The position numbers and the translations under genes were made by a program. Under the pieces are notes generated by a model. The model had not been told where the DNA came from. It worked only from the letters and a program-made list of their open reading frames with translations, and did no database searches. From the NCBI GenBank assembly GCA_050305935.1, contig JBNLGG010000073.1, forward strand, positions 1 to 18,938: a stretch of DNA of 18,938 bases. The letters run 5' to 3'. This document shows positions 9,001 to 15,785 of this stretch, piece after piece. Each line of letters opens with the position of its first letter. Position 1 is the first letter of the stretch. The stretch is from CAJXNP01 sp050305935. Lineage in GTDB: Bacteria; Bacteroidota; Bacteroidia; Cytophagales; Cyclobacteriaceae.

Positions 9001-9166
9001 TAGATGGATCCGGATCATAAAACCGTTCCATCTTAAATCGCTCACCGGGTAATTCTGAAATGGTGTTGACACCATTTTTCAACAATTCCCAGAATTCTTT
9101 TAAATTTTTGGCTTTGGGAAATCTCCCGGACATCCCTACAATCGCAACAGGTTCTTTAACTACCAT
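3017..9166 (-). CDS. Single-module type I polyketide synthase, KS-AT-DH-KR-ACP-TE
   Basis: This 2049-residue enzyme has a complete releasing module. KS is about residues 5-430 with Cys175 in DTGCSSS, His310 in EAHGTGT and His350 in KTNIGH. AT is about 530-830 with Ser624 in GHSMGE and VASH at 725-728. DH is about 895-1180 with His930 (HKVNNAAVLP) and Asp1101 (HPAILDSCFQ). A structural half-KR spans about 1195-1430 and the catalytic KR about 1440-1660, with Lys1552, Ser1576, Tyr1589 and Asn1593. ACP is about 1700-1790 with Ser1748 in GIDSL. TE is about 1812-2045 with Ser1890 (GHSMGG), Asp1993 or 1994 and His2022. No ER is present. The KR cofactor loop is TGFRGAAF instead of TGxxxGxG. The TE resembles type II (GrsT-like) thioesterases but is fused. 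One module with its own TE suggests iterative use or a short product. The ATG at 9166 lacks a Shine-Dalgarno sequence; MVVKEPVAIVGMSGRFP is a normal KS start. Confidence 0.95.
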   Translation of the reverse strand: MVVKEPVAIVGMSGRFPKAKNLKEFWELLKNGVNTISELPGERFKMERFYDPDPSTPNKSYQKYGSFLEFINDFDPFLFNISPAEAIEMSPSQKLLLELTWEAIEESNIPFDEITGKKVGVYVGNIWSDFEHYRKHKNANTTSHSAVGQSANIIANRVSYTFGFSGPSLVVDTGCSSSLVALHLACQSLWDGGSEMGVVAGINHILDHDQYVLLSKFGGLSKKGQCSAFSNEADGFVRGEGAGLLIIKKLSDAEKNGDHILAVIRGTSMNNNGYNVNLPATSIKGQLEMLHEAYKDSGLDPAEIHYVEAHGTGTRVGDPTETKAIGQFFSKGRDERNRLRIGSVKTNIGHLEGAAGMAGLLKVLLAMQHRELPKSLHFTTPNPEIPFDELKLKVNDQHTPWTIKEGETLKAGVNSFGWGGTNAHAVLEEYIRKDHIEHIDHKNEHLLCLSAKTDGALTEYVKRYRYHLSEKINGSKKHLDNIIIGSAIRKPNLEYRYSFVGKNKEDLIQKFDHFLADKPSVLPVSIHPEDKVVFVFPGQGSQWLGMGREMYEKEPVFKKSIDDCEEAFSSFADWSLKEQLFADESLSRLNEIDVIQPSLFAIQIAIAKVWMSKGIIPDAVVGHSMGEVASAYISGSISLYDAANIICSRSKLMKTVSGTGGAMAVTELSIPQAEEIIANYPGKLSVAVSNSPKSTVIAGNETELLEVLSQLEKQDLFCRQVKVDVASHSPQMDTLMEPLREQVKGMQPKKSEIPFFSTVKNELVEGDQLNEDYWVSNLRGMVQFSDVMKGLLTTNHRIFIEMSPHPVLTNAVNECSEAFELAAVTIPSLFREKPEMESFLGNVGKLVEKGFEINWKKFYGVERVPMIELPSYPMQKQTYELEDRSEQTFSALINGNNPLLGRRIQLAGINNSFIWENKLSLEHLSFVKDHKVNNAAVLPGVSYLEMIHAALQDAFGNAFHQVEELRFKTPIYLQENEIIDTQLKIERHDQHKASFTYFIKSSAATNDDWVVSAEGELVICDSRQKISDDFIYSLNRTENDQLIHREEFYQVTDGIGIQYGNMFQGIDWIRINKRQAIAHVVPNSLIAMNDHKYFIHPAILDSCFQTIFSTISNLNSQPKNVTTFLSKLKGFKWHHKPEKDDDILVKAELIDTIELPNGITKKQVAISIFDENGNFLAELDMLEAVIIDNEKLAETSNGEWLYKVQWEESAIFNIENMAPSKNWVIFEDYLGVEKKLRRVFDEHDQNLIKVSSGEEFFKIDDNQYVANFGDPSSLKEIFDDLDKNYVMVDGIIHAASLNDHIDYENLDSNDLDRIQKEGSLLLLNLHKALSEKVFDKYPKLIVLTNGLIQVKNKSPYLNISQAPMWGLAKVLFNEQPSYQCTRVDLSYFPDAPEIVNLYRAIMSNNETDPEIVLREDKTYVSRLVSEAMPAINLDRVTFSSDYTVLVTGFRGAAFPLIEWMISRGAKHFALLSRSGKANEAVFEKIAAYNDQGVNMRVYAADVANYYQLQTAFEQIRDEMPPLKNIVHAAGVIQANKVSDVTAEEFLSILRPKMEGTWNLHKLSRNLDLDAFLLFSSASTLIGLSGQGSYVSANMFVDQFAHYRRKMGLPATSINWGVIKNVGMVADDDELLRYAEAEGFIPFNIEDGVAILEKIYAASHPQIGITRLDPEVTAEYYSSLAKTKYLSRLIEQKDDNAFYSTLLDILSMNKDDAIPNIEKSIIEKVAAITKASVSIINNTMTFKGLGIDSLMAIQLRNQLEKSFGVKLAVNNFWKHPSIHQFAAFLYKTVVDNPSCEEKKEEETGWFVPGNENKNAKFRLFCFHDAGGSSSLFQDWSESISDEIELNIVELPGRGHRSKLKPIVDMQLLVGELATQFQKNDDGRPFLVFGHSMGGAVGFEVMRELRRRGARLPMLVITSSTPALFSYDRRAVSNEISEEELIERFPHLSKNAITDETIRQSYIGVMRSDLSLLDSYHYVSEEPFQVPIISLRGVDDPGVSLDQVQAWERETTLAHRVIERPGAHRYIVDDVPFVTELIGNYLTEEKVNISN

Positions 9167-9546
9167 GGTTCTAATGTTTATAGCTTATGAAACAATTAAC
9201 TTCACATATTCAATACAGCACTAAAAAAATAAGTATAGATAGTAATTTATATTTCTAAAATTGGGAAACACTGAAGTAGTTATCAGTTTTGAATTTAATA
9301 AGATCGTAAGATAAAAAAAATGCACTAAAAATGCCTTTAGCAAGTTTTATTTACAACAATCGATATAGTTTTTTATAATTATGCTAATTATACTAATTAT
9401 ATTAAGTTACATTACATTTATCATTTTTAATTATTTTGGCTTTTTTGGGTAAATTATTTCATCTTTCCAAGAATTATTAAAATTTGAATTACCAGTTGAT
9501 ACATTTTTAATCATTTTATTTATAAAAATCACGGGAGTGCTGATTT
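9167..9546. promoter_or_regulatory. Divergent promoter region between PKS and PPTase genes
   Basis: This 380-bp, very AT-rich stretch separates two divergently transcribed, functionally linked genes, so it must hold the promoters of both. No perfect match to the Bacteroidota promoter TTG / TAnnTTTG was found by eye; near matches occur, such as TAATTATTTTGG around 9429-9440. A GGGAG at 9533-9537 lies 9 nt before the PPTase ATG and is a plausible ribosome binding site. The region also contains the 9-bp tandem repeat at 9376-9411. Confidence 0.6.
9376..9411. repeat. 9-bp tandem repeat (TAATTATnn, three copies plus a partial fourth)
   Basis: TAATTATGC (9376-9384), TAATTATAC (9385-9393) and TAATTATAT (9394-9402) follow one another exactly, then a diverged TAAGTTACA (9403-9411). 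The core TAATTA is itself a palindrome. Such a direct iteration between divergent genes could be an operator array, or simple AT-rich slippage. Confidence 0.55.
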
Positions 9547-10212
9547 ATGGTATTGGCAGGATTATTATCGTTAAGCAGGTCTACCCCTTATTTATTTAAG
9601 TACAATTCAACCTTCAAATTGTCTAATCATGATCGGGACACACTGCAGACTCTTGTGTCAGAAACGGATCGACAACGAATACTGGCTTCACGCTTTTTGG
9701 CTGGACTTCTCGTGGAGAAAATGGGGATAAAAAGCCTGGCCGTGGACCAAATGACCTATTCGAAATTCGGTAAGCCCATATTACTTGATTGCCACATTAG
9801 CATTTCGCATTCGGGGGATTTTGTTGCTGTGGCGATCTCCGATAGCGAAGACATTGGAATTGACATTCAGGAGCAAAAACCTATTGATTTGAAGGATTTT
9901 GAATCATTTTTCAGCGAAGACGAGTTGCACCGCCTGAACAGCATGACCGGTGACCGACAACTGAAATCGTTCTTTGATCTGTGGACAAAAAAGGAAGCAG
10001 TGATGAAAGCAGATGGCAGGGGAATGTCGCTGAAAATCAGGGATATCATCCTGTATGAGGATAAAGCCGCAGTGGTTGACAAGGGCTCCATTTGGTTTCA
10101 ATGTCCCTGCCCATTGATCGATGGATATTCCCTGTCACTGTATTCCGAAAAGGCCGACAACGGCATAATGTGGGTAGCCTTTCAGGATGGCGATCTTGTC
10201 ACAATCCCCTAG
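9547..10212 (+). CDS. Sfp-type 4'-phosphopantetheinyl transferase
   Basis: The 221-residue enzyme transfers phosphopantetheine from CoA to the serine of carrier proteins, here most likely Ser1748 of the adjacent PKS. The family motifs appear in order: KFGKP at 73-77, ISISHSGD at 84-91, GIDIQ at 104-108 with the metal-binding Asp106, and FFDLWTKKEAVMKADGRGM at 142-160 with Glu150 and Lys154. The length is that of Sfp-type enzymes (about 220-240) and about twice that of AcpS. Position 108 is Gln where Sfp has a metal-binding Glu; other active family members also lack an acid there, so activity is still expected. It is cytoplasmic. The ATG at 9547 has GGGAG 9 nt upstream. The gene diverges from the PKS and shares its control region, which suggests a dedicated partner. 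Confidence 0.9.
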   Translation: MVLAGLLSLSRSTPYLFKYNSTFKLSNHDRDTLQTLVSETDRQRILASRFLAGLLVEKMGIKSLAVDQMTYSKFGKPILLDCHISISHSGDFVAVAISDSEDIGIDIQEQKPIDLKDFESFFSEDELHRLNSMTGDRQLKSFFDLWTKKEAVMKADGRGMSLKIRDIILYEDKAAVVDKGSIWFQCPCPLIDGYSLSLYSEKADNGIMWVAFQDGDLVTIP

Positions 10213-10789
10213 TCTTTTGACTTGTATCACAACGAGTTAGCATCGCCCGTCTTAGTGGTGATTTTTAGAAATATTTAGTAACATGGTTTTTGCTCTCAGT
10301 TATGGCTCGTGACCAAATAAAAAGCCCTCTTTCAGCTTTTCTGTCATTCATTTTTTGGTTTACCCCAATGGTGCTGATTCTCCAAACCTCAGCAGCGGGG
10401 CTTTAAGGGGTATTTCACAAAAAAAACGAAACATGGCGAGCGACAAAGACCGGGGCCGGCTAATCATGGATGCTACTTCTTTTTCTTTAAAAAAATCACC
10501 GCATAAATGAAGGATTCCGGGCAGGCACTTGCCCCTTGCTGCTTGATCCGCTAGATTCATTCCAGTCTCGACCGACTGGCGGGCGACCACTTCCCACAAA
10601 CCCTACACGCGTCCAGTGGTGGGATGAAGAAATCCATGCCCAATGCCTACCAATCTCATCGGACTTCGGTCTCTCGACTTCACACTCCTTTCAAACCACT
10701 TTGTCACCTTTGCTGTCTTTTTCGTGGAAATAGATATCGATTTTTTCGATCATCGTGTAGTATGTGGAACAAACCTAAATTCAATCACA
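10213..10789. other. Intergenic stretch without a supported gene
   Basis: Frames here, such as 10360-10599 on the minus strand, have no protein-like composition and no recognisable domain. A weak stem AAAAGC/GCTTTT at 10320-10340 could end the PPTase transcript. The part from about 10380 to 10640 is richer in G and C than the other spacers and contains a 6-bp perfect hairpin (CCAGTC/GACTGG, 10562-10579). Its origin is not clear; it may be a decayed repeat or remnant. Confidence 0.45.
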
Positions 10790-10939
10790 ATGAAATACCT
10801 GTACATTGGCCTGGCACTTTGCCTGGCCCCGCTATTTCAGAACTGCCAGTTACCAAAACAGGAAACTATCCAGCAACAATGGGACGCCGACACACCCGAG
10901 TCACCCTGCATTACATTTTTTGTTATTTTTACATCATGA
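10790..10939 (+). CDS. Possible tiny lipoprotein, or truncated lipoprotein remnant
   Basis: This 49-residue frame begins MKYLYIGLALCLAPLFQNCQ, a convincing Bacteroidota-type lipoprotein signal with the lipid-bearing Cys at residue 19. About 20 polar residues follow (PKQETIQQQWDADTPESP), then an odd hydrophobic tail (CITFFVIFTS). Its TGA overlaps the ATG of the next gene as ATGA (10936-10939), an arrangement typical of translational coupling. The signal half looks real. The tail looks like translated spacer DNA, so the gene may be the stump of a longer lipoprotein whose 3' part was lost. Confidence 0.4.
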   Translation: MKYLYIGLALCLAPLFQNCQLPKQETIQQQWDADTPESPCITFFVIFTS

Positions 10940-11328
10940 AAATTGCTCCGCATATATTGGCAATTTATTTTTCATTAGTGGCATTTATACCAAACAGCGA
11001 TATGTGCGAGTTGCGTAAGGTGCCTGCTCTTTTCGAACACTACCTGGAACACCGGCAGGCAGATGGCGATTCTTTTTTGGAATTCCTCTATGAAGATTAT
11101 CTAAGCGATGTGGGAGACAAAGAAAATCATCATGGTAATGGGACTTCACAGGAAATGCCCTTTCAGCATCATTCCATCCAATCTCATTGTTGCAATTTCA
11201 TCCCGCTCACTTTGATCAATTATGAACTGAACCAGCCACATTTTGAAACTGAAAAAGTTTTGAAAATCTATTCTTTTAACTATTCCTTTCTTTACCTAAA
11301 CGCTATTTTCCAACCACCTCGTGTTTAG
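10936..11328 (+). CDS. Small exported protein preceding the heavy-metal efflux genes
   Basis: The 130-residue protein has an N-terminal hydrophobic segment (residues 5-19) that should act as a signal peptide. It continues with LFEHYLEHRQADGDSFLEFL at 32-51, a charged stretch, and a His/Cys group: His65-66, His78-79, His84, Cys85-86. The pattern of an EHYxEH start, a PFxHH middle and a FQPPR end is one I associate with an uncharacterised family found just before CusA/CzcA-type genes in Bacteroidota. Periplasmic metal binding or sensing is inference from the residues and position. I use the ATG at 10936; the same frame is open back to 10624, but that extension has no protein character. The RND gene starts 68 bp downstream, so all are probably one operon. 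Confidence 0.7.
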   Translation: MKIAPHILAIYFSLVAFIPNSDMCELRKVPALFEHYLEHRQADGDSFLEFLYEDYLSDVGDKENHHGNGTSQEMPFQHHSIQSHCCNFIPLTLINYELNQPHFETEKVLKIYSFNYSFLYLNAIFQPPRV

Positions 11329-11396
11329 TTTGACCACGCCATAGAAGTCCAGCAAAGAATTCTATCATTTTAAGTTGAACTAAACAAAATCAAATA

Positions 11397-14300
11397 ATGA
11401 TCAATCAAATCATAGCTTTTTCCATACGGAATAAGCTGCTCATTGGCCTGTTCACATTTCTTATCGCAGGCTGGGGAATTTATTCATTAACCAAGGTGTC
11501 CATAGATGCCGTCCCGGACATTACGAATAACCAGGTGCAGGTCATCACTACCTCACAAAACCTGGCAGCGCTGGAGGTGGAGCAGTTAATCACCTACCCG
11601 GTAGAACTGGCCATGGCCAATCTTCCGGGAGTGCTCGAGATCCGGTCTATTTCCCGGTTTGGTTTATCAGTCATTACGGTTGTTTTTGAAGAGGATATGG
11701 GCACATATCTCCCAAGACAGTTGGTGAGCGAGAAACTGAAAGAAGCCCAGGTAAACATTGGCGATGGCCTTGGAACACCCCAAATGGGGCCGATTTCCAC
11801 AGGCCTTGGCGATATTTATCAGTACACCATAGAAGCAAAGCCGGGATATGAAACAGAATATGATGCCATAGAGCTCCGAACTATTCAGGATTGGATAGTC
11901 AAACGGCAGCTGAGTATGATCCCAGGCGTAGTGGAAATCAGTAGTTGGGGTGGCTATCTGAAACAATATGAAGTAGCCATTGATCCCAACAAATTAAATG
12001 GTTTCGATCTTACGCTTCCGGAAGTCTTTTTAGCCCTGCAGAATAACAATGAAAACACAGGAGGGAGTTACATAGAAAAAGGCCCAAACCTTTACTATAT
12101 CCGGGGAAAGGGCCTGGCCAAAGATTTTGATGACATTGGCAACATTGTTATCACCAAACGGGACGGCATTCCCATTACCGTCAAGGATGTGGGTAAGGTT
12201 GGTATTGGCACGGCTCCCCGGTACGGCGCAGCTACTGTGGATGGAAAAGGGGAGACTGTAATTGGGGTGGTGATGATGCTTAAAGGAGCAAATTCTGCCG
12301 AAGTGGTACAATTGGTAAAAGACAGAGTGGCCCAAATCCGTTCGACCTTGCCAGAAGGGGTCGAAATCAAACCGTTCCTGGATCGTACCCGACTGGTCGA
12401 AAAGACAACCTCTACCGTATCGGAAAACCTCATATTGGGAGGTCTGATCGTTATTTTTGCTTTGGTATTCTTGCTCGGCACCTTCCGGTCCGGTTTGATC
12501 GTGGCCTCGGTAATCCCTCTTTCTTTTCTTTTTGCTTTAGGCATGATGAACGTCTTCGATGTTTCTGCCAACCTTATGAGCCTTGGAGCCATTGATTTTG
12601 GCATTATCGTGGATGGTGCTGTTATCATTGTAGAGTTTATGGTAGTGCTTATACTTAAAAAGTTTAAGGACCTCAGAAAGCTGGATCGACCAGAACGAAA
12701 ACAAGAGGTTAACCACATCGCCATCACAGCAACTTCTCAAATGATGAATGCCGCCATCTTTGGCCAAATCATTATTCTCATTGTTTTTATACCCATCCTA
12801 ACGCTCACCGGCATTGAAGGAAAAATGTTTCACCCCATGGCTTTGACTTTTGGCTTTGCCATCCTGGGCGCCATGATCCTTTGCCTCACCTATGTACCGA
12901 TGATCGCCTCTGCCTTCCTGTACACAAAGAAGCTGGACAGAAAAACATGGGGAGATAAATTTATGGGCTTCCTTAATAAGCTTTATGCTCCCGTTATTGC
13001 CTGGGCATTAAAGGCCAGGACCCTGGTCGTTTTAATCGCATTGGTACTCGTCGCCGTTGCTATATTCATTTTCAGCAACCTGGGTGGGGAGTTTATTCCA
13101 AAGCTTGATGAAGGGGACTTTGCGCTGGAAACCCGTATGGCCCCGGGCACTTCGCTGATGGAGATGGGAAAGAATATGAATAAACTGGAAACGATTTTAT
13201 TGGATCAATTTCCTGAAATAAAGACCGTCGTTACCAAGATTGGCGCAGCAGAAATACCCACTGATCCGATGCCCATTGAAGGATCTGACATCATGGTGGC
13301 ATTAAAAGATCAAAGTGAATGGACATCCGCTGAATCCCAGGATGAGTTGGCGAGCCAAATGGAAGAAGCGCTATCTGTGCTTCCGGGCGTGGATGTGGAG
13401 TTTTCACAACCTATTGAAATGCGATTCAATGAGCTGATGACAGGGATCAAGCAGGATATTGCCATAAAAATCTATGGGGACGACCTGGAAGTTTTACAAT
13501 CAAAAGGCAATGAAGCGGCTTCTATCATTGAGAAGGTGGATGGCGCATCTGATATTCTTGTAGAACAGGTAGTAGGACTTCCACAGATTGTCATTGACTA
13601 CGACCGCAAGCGAATAGCAGAATATGGCCTGTCCATATCGACACTCAATCAAATTGTCAGCTCTGCATTCTCGGGGGGTATTGCCGGCCAGATTTTTGAA
13701 GGAGAAAGGCGATTTGACCTGGTCGTTCGACTGGCGAAACATTCCAGGCAGGACATCACATCTGTTAAAAAGCTATATGTCCCCCTGGAAAATGGAAGCA
13801 GAATACCGCTCTCCGAAGTAGCAAAAATATCCATAGAAGATGCGCCCGCACAGATTTCACGGGATAACACCTATCGTAGGATCGTCATTGGGGTAAATGT
13901 GCGTAATCGTGATACTCAGTCTTTCGTCAAAGAAATCCAGGACAAACTAACAAGTCTGGACCTGCCGCCCGGATATTCCGTCACTTTTGGAGGGGAGTTT
14001 GAAAACCTGCAAAGAGCGCAGCAACGATTGGCCATTGTCGTACCTATCGTGCTGGGACTGATCTTTGTGATCCTCTTTCTAAGCCTCCGCTCTTTTAAAC
14101 AAACCATGTTGATTTATACCGCTATTCCCTTTGCCGCTGTGGGTGGCATCTTTGCGCTTTGGATGAGGGGAATGCCTTTTAGCATCTCCGCGGGAGTCGG
14201 GTTTATCGCTCTGTTTGGTGTGTCGGTGCTTAATGGCCTGGTTTTGATCAGTAGTTTGAACGACCTCAAATCCGAGGGAGTGGGGGACGTCTTTATCAGA

Positions 14301-15767
14301 ATCAAAGAAGCCACCCGCTCTCGGCTGAGACCCATATTTTTAACAGCAGTGACAGATATTCTGGGTTTTTTACCTATGGCCGTTTCAGGATCCGCAGGTG
14401 CGGAAGTTCAGCGCCCTTTGGCAACAGTGGTCATTGGAGGGATTATCACTTCTTCCATTTTGACACTGATCGTGCTTCCAGTGATTTATTCCTGGATGGA
14501 AAATGGAAGTAAAATGAGCAAGAAAGCCATAACGCTTGTTGCTGTTCTCCTTTTAATTCTTCCAAATGTCTCTTTAGCTCAGGACTCAACTACCCCCATT
14601 AACGTCGATCAGGCGGTACAATTGGCCTTAGAAAGGAATGGTTTAATTAAAGCAGATCAATTCCGCGTAGAAAGCCGAAAATCTTTGGAAGGAACTGCCT
14701 TTAATCCTGGCAAGACATCACTGGAAACCCAGTACGGACAGTACAACAGCTTTGACAATGACATTGCCTTTGGACTGAGTCAAAGCTTTGCCTTCCCTAC
14801 CGTTTATTCAAAGCGTTCCGATCTTCTGGAAGCAGAAACAAAGGGAGCTGAACTTCGAATGAAAATAACCGCCAATGGATTAGCCGCTCAGGTAAAGTCA
14901 CTTTGGTGTGATCTGGCAAGTTTGCAGGATCAAAGGGAGCTTTTACATTACCAGGATTCGATCTATGAAAAATTCCGGGTGGCTGCCAAGGTGCGATTTG
15001 AGGCAGGTGAGACCAATCAGCTGGAAATGGTAACAGTTGAAACCCAACGCATGGAGATCAGAAACCTGGTTGTGCAAAATGAAGCAGACCAACGAGGAAT
15101 TAGAGAACAGCTAGCTGCCATATTAAATGTTCCGTCAAACGTTGAGATCGACCGTGAGCAGTTTGCTATCCGGGATATATCCCTTGATCAGGTGGCTGGC
15201 GACTCCCTGGCCGGTAATCCAATGCTTAATTATATCCGGCAACAAATTGAGATCGCTGAAAATCACCAATCACTTGACAAGGCAAAAATGTTACCGGACA
15301 TTTCCCTGGGCTACCAGAACCAATCGCTTCAAGGATTTTACGACAGGAATGGCAGTATTGAATATGTGGGAAGCGACACCCGGTTTCAGAGTGTCTCTGT
15401 CGGTATCGCCATTCCATTGTGGTTCAGGGAGCATTCCCGTCAAATAAAATCAGCCAGACTCGAACAACAAGCGGTCCAGGCCACTTATAATCAAGAGTGG
15501 AAGAATTTTCAAGGACGGCTTTCATATTTGATTGAGTCATATGTAAAGCATAAAAACACATTGGAGTATTATGAAAAGAATCTTCTTAACCAGGCAGATC
15601 TTTTACTGGAAAATGTGCGCCTTGGCTACCTTCATGGAGAAATAGGTTATGTGGAATTTGTACAGGGCATCAACCAGGCGTTAAAGATAAAATCTGACTA
15701 TATCAGGCAGATTCGTTTATCAAATCAATCGGTAATCGAGCTGGAAATGATCACCGGTCAATTATAA
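11397..15767 (+). CDS. CusA/CzcA-type heavy-metal RND pump fused to a TolC-type outer-membrane channel
   Basis: The 1456-residue protein joins two layers of a tripartite efflux pump. Residues 1 to about 1035 are a complete HME-RND permease: first helix about 10-30, helices about 343-365, 370-420, 445-510 and 540-560, and the second set about 878-1033. The helix-4 signature DFGIIVDGAVIIVE at 400-413 supplies Asp400, Asp406 and Glu413 of the CzcA proton relay. PTDPMP at 621-626 and MRFNELMTG at 675-683 look like CzcA (Zn, Co, Cd, Ni) more than CusA (Cu, Ag), because the CusA methionine before LxTG is Glu here. After the last RND helix comes a signal-peptide-like segment (1040-1062, ending VSLAQ). 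An outer-membrane efflux domain follows, with long coiled helices, about 1066-1456. Such fusions are common in Bacteroidota. The adaptor gene follows 18 bp later. The metal is not settled. Confidence 0.93.
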   Translation: MINQIIAFSIRNKLLIGLFTFLIAGWGIYSLTKVSIDAVPDITNNQVQVITTSQNLAALEVEQLITYPVELAMANLPGVLEIRSISRFGLSVITVVFEEDMGTYLPRQLVSEKLKEAQVNIGDGLGTPQMGPISTGLGDIYQYTIEAKPGYETEYDAIELRTIQDWIVKRQLSMIPGVVEISSWGGYLKQYEVAIDPNKLNGFDLTLPEVFLALQNNNENTGGSYIEKGPNLYYIRGKGLAKDFDDIGNIVITKRDGIPITVKDVGKVGIGTAPRYGAATVDGKGETVIGVVMMLKGANSAEVVQLVKDRVAQIRSTLPEGVEIKPFLDRTRLVEKTTSTVSENLILGGLIVIFALVFLLGTFRSGLIVASVIPLSFLFALGMMNVFDVSANLMSLGAIDFGIIVDGAVIIVEFMVVLILKKFKDLRKLDRPERKQEVNHIAITATSQMMNAAIFGQIIILIVFIPILTLTGIEGKMFHPMALTFGFAILGAMILCLTYVPMIASAFLYTKKLDRKTWGDKFMGFLNKLYAPVIAWALKARTLVVLIALVLVAVAIFIFSNLGGEFIPKLDEGDFALETRMAPGTSLMEMGKNMNKLETILLDQFPEIKTVVTKIGAAEIPTDPMPIEGSDIMVALKDQSEWTSAESQDELASQMEEALSVLPGVDVEFSQPIEMRFNELMTGIKQDIAIKIYGDDLEVLQSKGNEAASIIEKVDGASDILVEQVVGLPQIVIDYDRKRIAEYGLSISTLNQIVSSAFSGGIAGQIFEGERRFDLVVRLAKHSRQDITSVKKLYVPLENGSRIPLSEVAKISIEDAPAQISRDNTYRRIVIGVNVRNRDTQSFVKEIQDKLTSLDLPPGYSVTFGGEFENLQRAQQRLAIVVPIVLGLIFVILFLSLRSFKQTMLIYTAIPFAAVGGIFALWMRGMPFSISAGVGFIALFGVSVLNGLVLISSLNDLKSEGVGDVFIRIKEATRSRLRPIFLTAVTDILGFLPMAVSGSAGAEVQRPLATVVIGGIITSSILTLIVLPVIYSWMENGSKMSKKAITLVAVLLLILPNVSLAQDSTTPINVDQAVQLALERNGLIKADQFRVESRKSLEGTAFNPGKTSLETQYGQYNSFDNDIAFGLSQSFAFPTVYSKRSDLLEAETKGAELRMKITANGLAAQVKSLWCDLASLQDQRELLHYQDSIYEKFRVAAKVRFEAGETNQLEMVTVETQRMEIRNLVVQNEADQRGIREQLAAILNVPSNVEIDREQFAIRDISLDQVAGDSLAGNPMLNYIRQQIEIAENHQSLDKAKMLPDISLGYQNQSLQGFYDRNGSIEYVGSDTRFQSVSVGIAIPLWFREHSRQIKSARLEQQAVQATYNQEWKNFQGRLSYLIESYVKHKNTLEYYEKNLLNQADLLLENVRLGYLHGEIGYVEFVQGINQALKIKSDYIRQIRLSNQSVIELEMITGQL

Positions 15768-15785
15768 CATGCTAATTATTAACAG

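Noticed and set aside
10360..10599. Minus-strand 79-codon frame in the spacer
   Set aside because: No domain, signal or conserved pattern; composition does not look like protein.
10624..10935. 104-codon upstream extension of the small exported protein
   Set aside because: It would bury the signal peptide at residue 105, and the extension is Cys/His/Arg-rich nonsense typical of non-coding DNA.
14514..15767. Separate TolC-type gene starting at the internal ATG
   Set aside because: The frame is continuous with the RND part, no stop or clear ribosome binding site separates them, and this fusion is common in Bacteroidota. Internal initiation is kept as a finding only.
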